DNA from: Candidatus Aenigmatarchaeota archaeon
Lineage (GTDB): Archaea; Aenigmatarchaeota; Aenigmatarchaeia; QMZP01
Reading direction: 5' to 3'
DNA: 9,464 nt
NCBI GenBank assembly: GCA_003663415.1
Contig: QMZY01000028.1
Location: 1 to 9,464 of the forward strand
Shown here: positions 1 through 5,646 of the stretch, in pieces
Numbering within the stretch: the stretch's first letter is position 1
How the letters are laid out: every line of letters begins with the position of its first letter
The notes under the pieces: model-generated
Database searches by the model: none
What the model was told of the DNA's origin: nothing
Seen by the model: the letters and a program-made list of their open reading frames with translations, nothing else
Position numbers and translations under genes: made by a program

Positions 1-101
1 AAGGGTTGAGGTTCTAAGGTTTCCACCTTCCAAACAGTTTGTTAGAAAGAAACTTGTTGGAAGCGAGCGGAGTGAAACGGAGCGAAGCTGAACCTTCGAT
101 T

Positions 102-120
102 GACGCTCTTTCAGAGCGTC
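102..120 (+). repeat. Perfect inverted repeat, 8-bp stem
   Basis: The arms 102-109 (GACGCTCT) and 113-120 (AGAGCGTC) are exact reverse complements separated by three bases. The GC-containing stem would fold stably in RNA. It lies 16 bases before a second, longer hairpin. Confidence 0.75.
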
Positions 121-135
121 CTTCCAATGACGGAT

Positions 136-160
136 CAACCTTCTTCTTGAAAGAAGGTTG
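136..160 (+). repeat. Perfect inverted repeat, 10-bp stem
   Basis: The arms 136-145 (CAACCTTCTT) and 151-160 (AAGAAGGTTG) pair perfectly around a five-base loop (CTTGA). With the T9 run about 30 bases downstream, it could belong to the 3' end of a rightward RNA. Confidence 0.75.
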
Positions 161-191
161 TAAGCTTGTGGAAATCCACCCCCCGCTATTA

Positions 192-200
192 TTTTTTTTT
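192..200 (+). terminator. T9 run, possible rightward terminator
   Basis: Nine consecutive T on the plus strand follow the hairpin-rich region. Archaeal RNA polymerase terminates at oligo-T tracts, and the SRP RNA in this window ends on a T7 run. No rightward gene is visible to its left inside the window, so the transcript it would end is unknown. Confidence 0.4.
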
Positions 201-220
201 CAGTCATTTTGATGTCCTTT

Positions 221-226
221 AAAAAA
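221..226 (-). terminator. T6 run after the tRNA methyltransferase gene
   Basis: Six A on the plus strand read as T6 on the minus strand, 24 bases past the end of the leftward methyltransferase gene. This is a plausible oligo-T terminator, but short A/T runs are common in this DNA. Confidence 0.3.
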
Positions 227-249
227 CAATTTACTGGTGGACAGAATAA

Positions 250-1023
250 TTATTTTATCTCTGCTTCTATGCAAATCTTCCAGACCCTTGGACCATAAGG
301 AAGAACCTTTCTCTTGGAAAGAATTTTTGCCTTTCTCCCAGCTTTTTTTGCAGCCTTTTCTATTAAACCCACAGCTTTGTTAAAAAGATTTCTTTCAGAA
401 TCGTAAAAGTAAAAATGCAAGATTCCCTTAGGCTTTAAACACTTAACAGCAGTGTCCAAAAACCTGTATCCTTCTTTTGGCAAAGGCATAATCACCCTGT
501 CAAATTCCTTTTCCCATTTTTTGCAAACCTCTTTCACATCCCCCAAAACAGGAACAACCTTATCTGAAACCTTGTTTATTCTGATATTTTCTTTCATATA
601 CTCCACGGCCTTTGGATTTATTTCCACGGCACAGATTCTCTCAACTTCCGGTTGTTTTTTTGCTATAATTACAGGATACGGACCTATGCCTGCAAACATA
701 ACCAGAACCCTTTCTCCGGGTTTAACCTGTTTCGCTGTTCTCTCTCTTTCCGTTCCTTCCCTTGGCGAGAAATAAACCTTTCTCACATCAAGCCTGTATC
801 TGCATCCGTGTTCTTTATGGATTGTTTCTGTTTCCTTTCCCAGAACGAGTTTAAACTTTCTTATCCTGTAAACCCCTGTTCTTTCTGATATTTTTTTCAG
901 AACGGTTTTCACCCTTTTATGCGCTTTCACTATCTCTTCTGCTATTTTTTTATCCTTTCTTTTTTCTTCTGTTTCAAATATAGCCACGTCCCCTACTATT
1001 TCAAAAGCGTACTTAAGCTTCAT
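250..1023 (-). CDS. trm5: tRNA (guanine-37-N1) methyltransferase family protein, short Trm5-like form
   Basis: This 257-residue class I S-adenosylmethionine methyltransferase belongs to the Trm5/COG2520 family, which methylates G37 next to the anticodon and prevents frameshifting. Visible family motifs are YFSPREGTERER (84-95), the SAM-binding VLVMFAGIGPYP (106-117), EINPKAVEYMKENI (134-147) and the catalytic-region IMPLPKEGYRFLD (178-190). The protein begins at LKYAFEIVGDVAIFE, which corresponds to the start of the D2 domain of M. jannaschii Trm5. The N-terminal D1 domain, which contacts the tRNA outer corner, is therefore absent, and an in-frame stop at 1045-1047 rules out a longer start. 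From memory, the M. jannaschii enzyme has Asn where this one has Pro in IMPLPK. There is no ribosome binding site before the ATG, so a leaderless mRNA is likely. It is divergent from the M42 peptidase gene. The exact target base is inferred from the family. Confidence 0.85.
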   Translation of the reverse strand: MKLKYAFEIVGDVAIFETEEKRKDKKIAEEIVKAHKRVKTVLKKISERTGVYRIRKFKLVLGKETETIHKEHGCRYRLDVRKVYFSPREGTERERTAKQVKPGERVLVMFAGIGPYPVIIAKKQPEVERICAVEINPKAVEYMKENIRINKVSDKVVPVLGDVKEVCKKWEKEFDRVIMPLPKEGYRFLDTAVKCLKPKGILHFYFYDSERNLFNKAVGLIEKAAKKAGRKAKILSKRKVLPYGPRVWKICIEAEIK

Positions 1024-1028
1024 AAAAC

Positions 1029-1037
1029 TATTTAATA
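1029..1037 (+). promoter_or_regulatory. Possible TATA box for the M42 peptidase gene
   Basis: TATTTAATA lies about 46 bases before the peptidase start. A start site some 26 bases downstream would give a leader of about 20 nt, which contains the GGTGA ribosome binding site (1070-1074). The surrounding AT richness makes the exact box uncertain. Confidence 0.35.
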
Positions 1038-1078
1038 ATAAAAATTAATTATTTTAATTAATCAATGAAGGTGAGAAA

Positions 1079-2110
1079 ATGGAAAAACTTCTTAAAAAGC
1101 TTGTAGATGCTCCCGGTGTGTCTGGTTATGAAAAAAACGTAAGAGAAGTTATAAAGAATGAAATAAAAAACCATGTCGATGAGATAAAAGTTGATAAGAT
1201 AGGAAACCTGATAGCAAGAAAAGGTTCTGGTTCTCCTAAAATCATGATCGCTGCTCACATGGACGAAATCGGTCTTATTGTTAAGTATATAGACAAATCA
1301 GGCTTCATAAGGTTTGACACTGTTGGCGGATGGGATGAGAGAATACTGCCCGGAAGAAAAGTAAAAATATACGGGTCAAAAGGTCCTGTTGTTGGTGTTA
1401 TTGGCTCAAGGCCTGTTCATTTAATGGACAAGGAAGAACTTAAACAAGAAATAAAAGCAAACAAACTGTTTATAGATGTTGGCGCCAGTTCAGATAAAGA
1501 CGTTAAGAAACTGGGAATTTCTGTAGGTGATTTTATCTCCAATTACGGTTCATTTGACAAGCTTTGCGGATCCAGATATACAGGCTACGGACTTGACAAC
1601 AGAATAGGTTGCCTTGAGCTTATAGAAATTGCAAAAAATCTGAAAAATTTCAAAGGAACACTTTACGCTGTTGGAACAGTTCAGGAAGAAACAGGTCTTA
1701 TTGGTGTAAGAGGCTCTGCGTTTGGAATAAACCCGGATGTTTTAATAGCTTTGGATACAGGTCTTGTGGGTGACACGCCAGAAACCAAAAAATCAGAAGT
1801 TCCGGCTTCAATAGGAAAGGGCCCGATTCTTAGCATAAAAGATTCCATATACATAGTAAACCCTGCTGTAAGAAAATGGATAGAAGACACGGCAAAACAA
1901 AACAAAATACCTCTCCAATATTCTGTGACAAACGTTGCCGCTGAAGACTCATCTATGGGTGCAATTATAAGAGAGGGCATACCGTCAGGGGGCGTATCCA
2001 CAGGAACGAGATATCTTCACACGCCTGCTGAAGTTTTTGATATGAACGATGTGAAACATGTAATAAAACTTATGGTTGCGGCAATAAAGAACGCGCACAA
2101 ATATTTTTAA
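1079..2110 (+). CDS. M42 family metallo-aminopeptidase (TET/glutamyl-aminopeptidase/CelM type)
   Basis: This 343-residue cytosolic dinuclear-metal aminopeptidase is of normal family length. The expected metal ligands and catalytic residues are all visible: H60 and D62 in AAHMDEIG, D173 in GYGLDNRIG, the general base E203 and ligand E204 in VQEETGLIGVRG, D226 in ALDTG, and H314 in LHTPAEVFD. M42 enzymes form dodecameric tetrahedral (TET) particles that trim peptides released by proteasomes. The substrate side-chain preference cannot be read from the sequence. The start is well supported by GGTGA at 1070-1074, four bases before the ATG. The gene ends convergently, its stop codon overlapping the end of the OB-fold gene by four bases. 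Confidence 0.95.
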   Translation: MEKLLKKLVDAPGVSGYEKNVREVIKNEIKNHVDEIKVDKIGNLIARKGSGSPKIMIAAHMDEIGLIVKYIDKSGFIRFDTVGGWDERILPGRKVKIYGSKGPVVGVIGSRPVHLMDKEELKQEIKANKLFIDVGASSDKDVKKLGISVGDFISNYGSFDKLCGSRYTGYGLDNRIGCLELIEIAKNLKNFKGTLYAVGTVQEETGLIGVRGSAFGINPDVLIALDTGLVGDTPETKKSEVPASIGKGPILSIKDSIYIVNPAVRKWIEDTAKQNKIPLQYSVTNVAAEDSSMGAIIREGIPSGGVSTGTRYLHTPAEVFDMNDVKHVIKLMVAAIKNAHKYF

Positions 2111-2496
2111 CCTACTAATCTGATTTGCGACCTTAAAGGTATTATTTCCATCCCTCCTTTATACATTTCAACAGTTCCCGTGACCTGAAGTTTTGAACCT
2201 TTTTTTATTTCAGAAACATTAACACCGGCTAATCTCATCCCCTCTACTGTATCACTCCATATAACAACCTTTATTTTTCCTGTTTCATCTTTTAAGTTAA
2301 CAAACAAATGCCCGTTTTTGTGTTTGTAGACACTTTCAACAGTTCCTGTCACATTCACAACACTTCCTACCAGATTTCCTGAAATTTCACCAATCTTCAC
2401 AGAGTTTGAATTTATGTTTAAAACCGCAAAATACAAAACTATTATACCTATAACAGAACCAATGAGCGAAACCTTCACAAGTGTTTTATCATCCAC
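2107..2496 (-). CDS. Membrane-anchored OB-fold nucleic-acid-binding-like protein
   Basis: This 129-residue protein has one hydrophobic segment at about residues 9-26 (SLIGSVIGIIVLYFAV), followed by a single OB-fold of about 38-128. The OB pattern is seen in GSVVNVTGTVESVY, GHLFVNLKDETGKIKVVIW and GSKLQVTGTVEMYKGGMEI, which resembles the tRNA-anti/RPA/exonuclease VII type of OB domain. Translation starts at GTG (2496-2494), supported by GGTGG four bases upstream and by overlap with the TAG stop of thpR (TAGTG), so the two genes are probably co-transcribed and translationally coupled. The ligand (RNA, DNA or neither) is not known. The N-terminus is short, so which side of the membrane the OB domain faces is uncertain. 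Confidence 0.78.
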   Translation of the reverse strand: MDDKTLVKVSLIGSVIGIIVLYFAVLNINSNSVKIGEISGNLVGSVVNVTGTVESVYKHKNGHLFVNLKDETGKIKVVIWSDTVEGMRLAGVNVSEIKKGSKLQVTGTVEMYKGGMEIIPLRSQIRLVG

Positions 2497-3047
2497 TATT
2501 CCACCAATGAAAAGGTTTCAATATCCCTATAAACAGGACCTTGCGGCGTAAGAATGCTTTGTTTTAATTTTATTTCCTTCACATAAACTTCACCAATCTT
2601 CACATATTTTAATCCTTCAATTGTTTTTAAGAGATATTCCCTGTTTTTACCTGATTTGACTCTTCCAATTGTAAGATGCGGTGACGGTTTATGTTTATCT
2701 TTACGAATATAATCAAGTTTTTTGTTTAACTTGTTTATCAATTCAATCAGCCTTTCCTCGTTTCCAATACCTATCCACAGGGTTCTTATGTATTTTTCAT
2801 TTCCAAAATAACCAAACTCTTTCATTTCTATTTTAAACACAGAAAAATCCTTCACAACAGAAGAAACTTCCCTCTTTACTTTTTCAATTTCTTCTTCACT
2901 AACTTCACCAAGAAACTTTAATGTTATGTGAAGATTTTCAGGTTCCACAAACTTAATATCAAACCTTTCCTTCTCAAAATTTTTCTGTATATCTCTTATC
3001 TTTGCTTTTATTTCTTCTGGTATATCCACAGCCAAAAATACACGCAT
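2496..3047 (-). CDS. thpR: RNA 2',3'-cyclic phosphodiesterase (LigT/ThpR family)
   Basis: This 183-residue enzyme belongs to the 2H phosphoesterase superfamily. Members open 2',3'-cyclic phosphates on RNA and can join 2'-5' linkages in vitro; the physiological RNA in archaea is unsettled. Both catalytic HxTx motifs are present: H40-x-T42 in LHITLKFLG and H124-x-T126 in PHLTIGRVKSG. The N-terminal MRVFLAVDIP and the C-terminal LTPQGPVYRDIETF are also typical, and the length is normal. No ribosome binding site precedes the ATG. A TATA-like box about 26 bases upstream (3066-3075) implies a leaderless mRNA. It is the first gene of a leftward pair with the OB-fold protein and is divergent from the AAA+ ATPase gene. 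Confidence 0.93.
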   Translation of the reverse strand: MRVFLAVDIPEEIKAKIRDIQKNFEKERFDIKFVEPENLHITLKFLGEVSEEEIEKVKREVSSVVKDFSVFKIEMKEFGYFGNEKYIRTLWIGIGNEERLIELINKLNKKLDYIRKDKHKPSPHLTIGRVKSGKNREYLLKTIEGLKYVKIGEVYVKEIKLKQSILTPQGPVYRDIETFSLVE

Positions 3048-3065
3048 ATTTTTATTATGTGTTTC

Positions 3066-3082
3066 ATATATAAAATTTTCTG
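3066..3082 (-). promoter_or_regulatory. BRE/TATA promoter of thpR
   Basis: On the minus strand CAGAAAATTTTATATAT gives a BRE-like A-rich element followed by TTTTATATAT. The box centre near 3071 places transcription initiation near 3045, essentially at the thpR ATG (3047), which fits the absence of a ribosome binding site. Confidence 0.6.
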
Positions 3083-3090
3083 TTTAATAC

Positions 3091-3106
3091 CGAAAGATTT
3101 TTAAAT
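3091..3106 (+). promoter_or_regulatory. Strong BRE/TATA promoter of the AAA+ ATPase gene
   Basis: CGAAAGATTTTTAAAT closely matches the archaeal BRE plus TATA consensus (BRE CGAAAG, TATA TTTTTAAAT). The expected start site is about 3128. This lies downstream of the first in-frame ATG (3123) and so argues for translation from a later ATG. Confidence 0.75.
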
Positions 3107-3194
3107 TATACTTCTTATATGAATGTATGAAATTTTATCCAATCCTATGAAGTTTTATGTGAAGGTCTTTCATAGTGTTGGTTTAAAATCATGC

Positions 3195-3199
3195 GTGAT
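3195..3199 (+). promoter_or_regulatory. Ribosome binding site deciding the ATPase start
   Basis: GTGAT, complementary to the archaeal 16S rRNA 3' end, lies four bases before the ATG at 3204. This geometry matches the GGTGA (1070-1074) and GGTGG (2501-2505) sites of two other genes here. Confidence 0.55.
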
Positions 3200-3203
3200 G
3201 TTA

Positions 3204-4265
3204 ATGAGCAATGAAAAACTTGTGAAGTTATTCAAATGGGAAACAAACCCGTTCACATTTCAGATATTTCCTGAGCTTTTCGTAGGATACGAAAAAGAAG
3301 TGAACAAATTAATCCATGGATTAGAGAACGGAAACAAAATCTCACTGCTTCTTGGCCCTACAGGTTCAGGAAAAACCACGCTTTTGAAACACCTTTATCA
3401 GACATTTAGCAATGAAAAATACATTATTTATCTCTCAAAACCGCCGAAAAACCCAAAAGACTGGATAACCATATTCAGGCAAATATCAAAACCCAATTTC
3501 ATAAAAACCATTTTATTCCGTAACAATGGTGTGAACCTTTATAATCTTCATGAATGGACGAACAAGCAAATAAAAAACAAAAAATTTATTCTTTTTGCTG
3601 ACGAGTCGCATGAAGCTTCGCTCGAAAGTTTGGAATGGCTGAGGGTTTTTGCTGACCAGATAGATAGCCTTTCTGTTGTTCTTGCCGCTTTGCCTGTGTT
3701 CGAAGATACAATGAAAACCAAACTGGAAACATTTATGAGAAGGGTCAGCATAAAAATTGAGCTGACAAACCTAACAAAGTCTGAAACAAGAGAACTGATA
3801 AAAAGAAGAATAGAAAGCATTGGAGGCGAAGACATAAAACCTTTCACTCACGGAACAATAGATTACATATATGAGAAGACAGGCGGTTTCCCCAGAGAAA
3901 TCATAAGGGTTTGCAATCAGCTGATTCAAAAAGCAATGGAAAAAAACATATCCATTATAGATACAGACTTCTTAAAAGAGATTGATATGCCAGAGCCAAG
4001 GATATCACTTGAAAAAATAACAATGCTGCCGGAAAGGCAAAGGCTGATTCTGGAAACACTTTCCAAACACGGCGAACTCACACCGTCTGAACTAATACAA
4101 AAAATGGACACAGAAGACTATAAAGACAAAGACAATGCTGTCCGTTCTGTAAACAATCTTTTAAGAAGACTGATGAGTGAAAAGTTCGTTGAAAGGAAAA
4201 AATTCGGAAAAGCATACAAATATAAATTAGCAGAGAGGTTTAAAACACTGCTTGTAAAAACATAA
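3204..4265 (+). CDS. AAA+ ATPase with C-terminal winged-helix domain
   Basis: The frame opens at 3123, but I place the start at the ATG of MSNEKLVKLFKW (3204): a strong promoter puts the transcript start near 3128, and GTGAT lies four bases before this ATG. The product is then 353 residues. Counting from 3123, Walker A is GPTGSGKTT (78-86), Walker B is FILFADESHE (155-164, D160/E161), a FMRRV segment (204-208) could supply an arginine finger, and the sensor-2-like arginine is in GGFPREI (R258). Residues about 302-365 form a winged helix (LPERQRLILETLSKHGELT onward). The family resembles Cdc6/Orc1-like and ExeA-like AAA+ ATPases. A DNA-associated role is inferred from the winged helix, but a replication-initiator role is not supported. 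It is monocistronic, ending two bases before the convergent GTPase gene. Confidence 0.85.
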   Translation: MSNEKLVKLFKWETNPFTFQIFPELFVGYEKEVNKLIHGLENGNKISLLLGPTGSGKTTLLKHLYQTFSNEKYIIYLSKPPKNPKDWITIFRQISKPNFIKTILFRNNGVNLYNLHEWTNKQIKNKKFILFADESHEASLESLEWLRVFADQIDSLSVVLAALPVFEDTMKTKLETFMRRVSIKIELTNLTKSETRELIKRRIESIGGEDIKPFTHGTIDYIYEKTGGFPREIIRVCNQLIQKAMEKNISIIDTDFLKEIDMPEPRISLEKITMLPERQRLILETLSKHGELTPSELIQKMDTEDYKDKDNAVRSVNNLLRRLMSEKFVERKKFGKAYKYKLAERFKTLLVKT

Positions 4266-4267
4266 AC

Positions 4268-5413
4268 TTATTTTTTAAATAAAATCTGTATCACATCGCC
4301 GTCTTTAAGTTCGTAATCTGCCCCTATCTTTTTTCTCTCCATATCCAAGCCGCCCATAAAATTCTCTGCTATGTCTGAATGAATTTTTTTTGCAAACTCC
4401 TTTAAAGTTGTTCCCCTCTCAACAAGATACGCATCAGGAAGAACATTTCCCCTAGAATCAGAAAACCTCTCTATGTTTGCTACAGGATAGACAACTATCA
4501 TTTTCAATACAGAAAAAACCATATGATTTAACGCGTCCTGAACCCCTGTTGACCCGAACTTCTCAAGAACTTCTTTTCTTATTATTTCCAACGCCTTTCT
4601 TTGATTCTCATTTAAAGAACCTGAAATTATTTTAAAATCCTTTTCTCCAGGAACATATTCTATAAGGTTTTTTTTGGCAGCCTCTTTTAACGCAAGTTCT
4701 GCTTCTGCTGAACAAGGAATTAAATCCCCTCTTTTAAGCCTTTCAAAATTCTCTTTTGCCTCGTTCAAATCAATCTTATTTCCTGCAATAACAATGGGTT
4801 TTGATATTTTTCTGAGGTTTTCAGCAAACTCGTAACTTTCTGGCTCCACTCTTTCCAGCGCCTCTTTCACATGGCTTTCCGATATGCCAAGCCCTGACAG
4901 CTGTTTTGCAATAAGATTTTTAATGGGAATACCCTCTGCCCTGGATTTTGTTTTTGATTTTTCAATTGCTTTTTTTATAATACCCCACAACCACCGGGTT
5001 ATTTCCTCTTCAAGCATTTTTATATTCTTTCCCGGATCCCAAGATTCCACTGATTTTCCTTCCCAGTCTGTTTTTCCAGACAAATCCAGCACATGAATCA
5101 AACCACACGCCTGAACAAGGTCTGAAAGAAACTGGTTTCCCAAACCCTTGCCTTCATGCGCGTCAGGAACAAGACCAGCCACATCTAAAACCTTCACAGG
5201 AACGAACCTCGTTCCATTAATGCAAAAAGAATTGTTCGGATTGCATTTAACTCCAAGCCTTTTACAGGGACACTCTGTCTTTACATATGCCACGCCCTGA
5301 TTTGGTTTTATTGTTGTAAAAGGATAATTCGCTGTTTCAGCTTCTGCCAAGGTTAATGCCTTAAAAAATGTGGATTTTCCAGAATTCGGGCATCCAACCA
5401 AACCTATTAACAT
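4268..5413 (-). CDS. ychF: YchF-type translation-associated GTPase with TGS domain (archaeal form)
   Basis: This 381-residue Obg-family P-loop NTPase has G1 GCPNSGKST (7-15), G3 DVAGL (77-81) and G4 NKID (212-215). A C-terminal TGS domain (about 305-381) ends in ELKDGDVIQILFKK. The canonical NKxD in G4 points to GTP, unlike the ATP-preferring bacterial YchF with its altered G4. Four cysteines between residues 48 and 64 (CPCKRLGVKC and NSFC) could bind a metal; this cysteine patch is, as I recall, normal for the archaeal subfamily. The role is inferred from the family: association with ribosomes in the cytosol. No ribosome binding site precedes the ATG, so it may be leaderless, with a TATA-like tract around 5437-5450. 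It is divergent from the ferredoxin gene and convergent with the AAA+ gene at a two-base gap. Confidence 0.95.
   Translation of the reverse strand: MLIGLVGCPNSGKSTFFKALTLAEAETANYPFTTIKPNQGVAYVKTECPCKRLGVKCNPNNSFCINGTRFVPVKVLDVAGLVPDAHEGKGLGNQFLSDLVQACGLIHVLDLSGKTDWEGKSVESWDPGKNIKMLEEEITRWLWGIIKKAIEKSKTKSRAEGIPIKNLIAKQLSGLGISESHVKEALERVEPESYEFAENLRKISKPIVIAGNKIDLNEAKENFERLKRGDLIPCSAEAELALKEAAKKNLIEYVPGEKDFKIISGSLNENQRKALEIIRKEVLEKFGSTGVQDALNHMVFSVLKMIVVYPVANIERFSDSRGNVLPDAYLVERGTTLKEFAKKIHSDIAENFMGGLDMERKKIGADYELKDGDVIQILFKK
4271..4276 (+). terminator. T6 run after the AAA+ ATPase gene
   Basis: Six T lie five bases past the ATPase stop codon on the plus strand, inside the 3' end of the convergent GTPase gene. 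This is a plausible oligo-T terminator for the rightward transcript. Confidence 0.35.
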
Positions 5414-5437
5414 AAGTTTTATTTCCCGTTAAGATTA

Positions 5438-5455
5438 AAAAATATATATTTTATA
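5438..5455 (+). promoter_or_regulatory. TATA region of the ferredoxin-reductase operon
   Basis: An AT-only tract containing TATATATTTTATAT is centred about 26 bases before the ferredoxin ATG (5473), so the operon transcript is probably leaderless. The same tract read on the minus strand may serve the divergent GTPase gene. Confidence 0.5.
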
Positions 5456-5458
5456 TTT

Positions 5459-5471
5459 CCAAATGATTTGG
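5459..5471. promoter_or_regulatory. 13-bp palindrome CCAAATGATTTGG, possible operator
   Basis: CCAAAT and ATTTGG are perfect reverse complements around a single G. The palindrome ends one base before the ferredoxin ATG and would sit across the predicted transcription start, a usual place for an archaeal repressor to block polymerase. No second copy was seen in the window. Operator function is inference. Confidence 0.4.
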
Positions 5472-5472
5472 T

Positions 5473-5646
5473 ATGATTGAAGTTGACAGAAAAAAATGTT
5501 TAAGATGCGGTGGTTGCGTAAGTGTGTGTCCAGCCACAGCTTTAACCCTCACAGAACACGGAATAACCGTAAACGATAATTGCAACAACTGCGGAATTTG
5601 TGTTAATTTCTGTCCGGTAGAGGCTTTGAAAAGAGGCGAAAAATGA
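5473..5646 (+). CDS. 2[4Fe-4S] ferredoxin, 57 residues
   Basis: A short gene whose product is almost entirely two iron-sulfur motifs. The first cluster uses C9, C12, C15 and C19-Pro (CLRCGGCVSVCP), and the second uses C37, C40, C43 and C47-Pro (CNNCGICVNFCP). The length matches small bacterial-type dicluster ferredoxins, which are soluble low-potential electron carriers. Its stop overlaps the start of the geranylgeranyl reductase gene in ATGA (5643-5646), implying translational coupling. The obvious partner is that reductase: in Methanosarcina acetivorans a neighbouring ferredoxin is reported to be required for full activity of geranylgeranyl reductase. No clear ribosome binding site lies before the ATG, and the promoter position fits a leaderless start. 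Confidence 0.95.
   Translation: MIEVDRKKCLRCGGCVSVCPATALTLTEHGITVNDNCNNCGICVNFCPVEALKRGEK

Larger units (their letters stand above)
1..207. other. GC-richer structured region without a confident gene
   Basis: This stretch has no recognisable gene. Positions 61-120 contain 33 G+C of 60 by hand count, well above the neighbouring genes. It holds an imperfect inverted repeat (27-40 with 50-63, 12 of 14 pairs), a purine-rich tandem of two related 10-mers (69-78 and 79-88, 8 of 10 identical), two perfect hairpins (102-120 and 136-160) and a T9 run (192-200). On the minus strand a frame beginning with ATG at 207 stays open for 69 codons to the window edge and is Arg/Ser/Leu rich, with no recognised domain and with codons that read through the hairpins. 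I infer a structured untranslated RNA, the 3' end of a rightward transcript, or a dispersed repeat element, rather than a protein gene. Confidence 0.45.

Noticed and set aside
452..888. Plus-strand open frames opposite the tRNA methyltransferase gene
   Set aside because: They are antisense to a gene with clear family motifs and have no recognisable product.
3123..3203. N-terminal extension of the AAA+ ATPase starting at 3123
   Set aside because: A strong BRE/TATA box predicts transcription beginning at about 3128, after this ATG, whereas the ATG at 3204 has a ribosome binding site.
3048..4265. Replication origin with an Orc1/Cdc6 initiator
   Set aside because: The ATPase is only distantly Cdc6-like, and the upstream region is 75-155 bases of promoter DNA with no origin-recognition-box repeats or long unwinding element.
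5221..5275. Cysteine cluster in the YchF-type GTPase as a novel metal site
   Set aside because: The CPC...C...C patch is, as far as I recall, a regular feature of the archaeal subfamily and not specific to this sequence.
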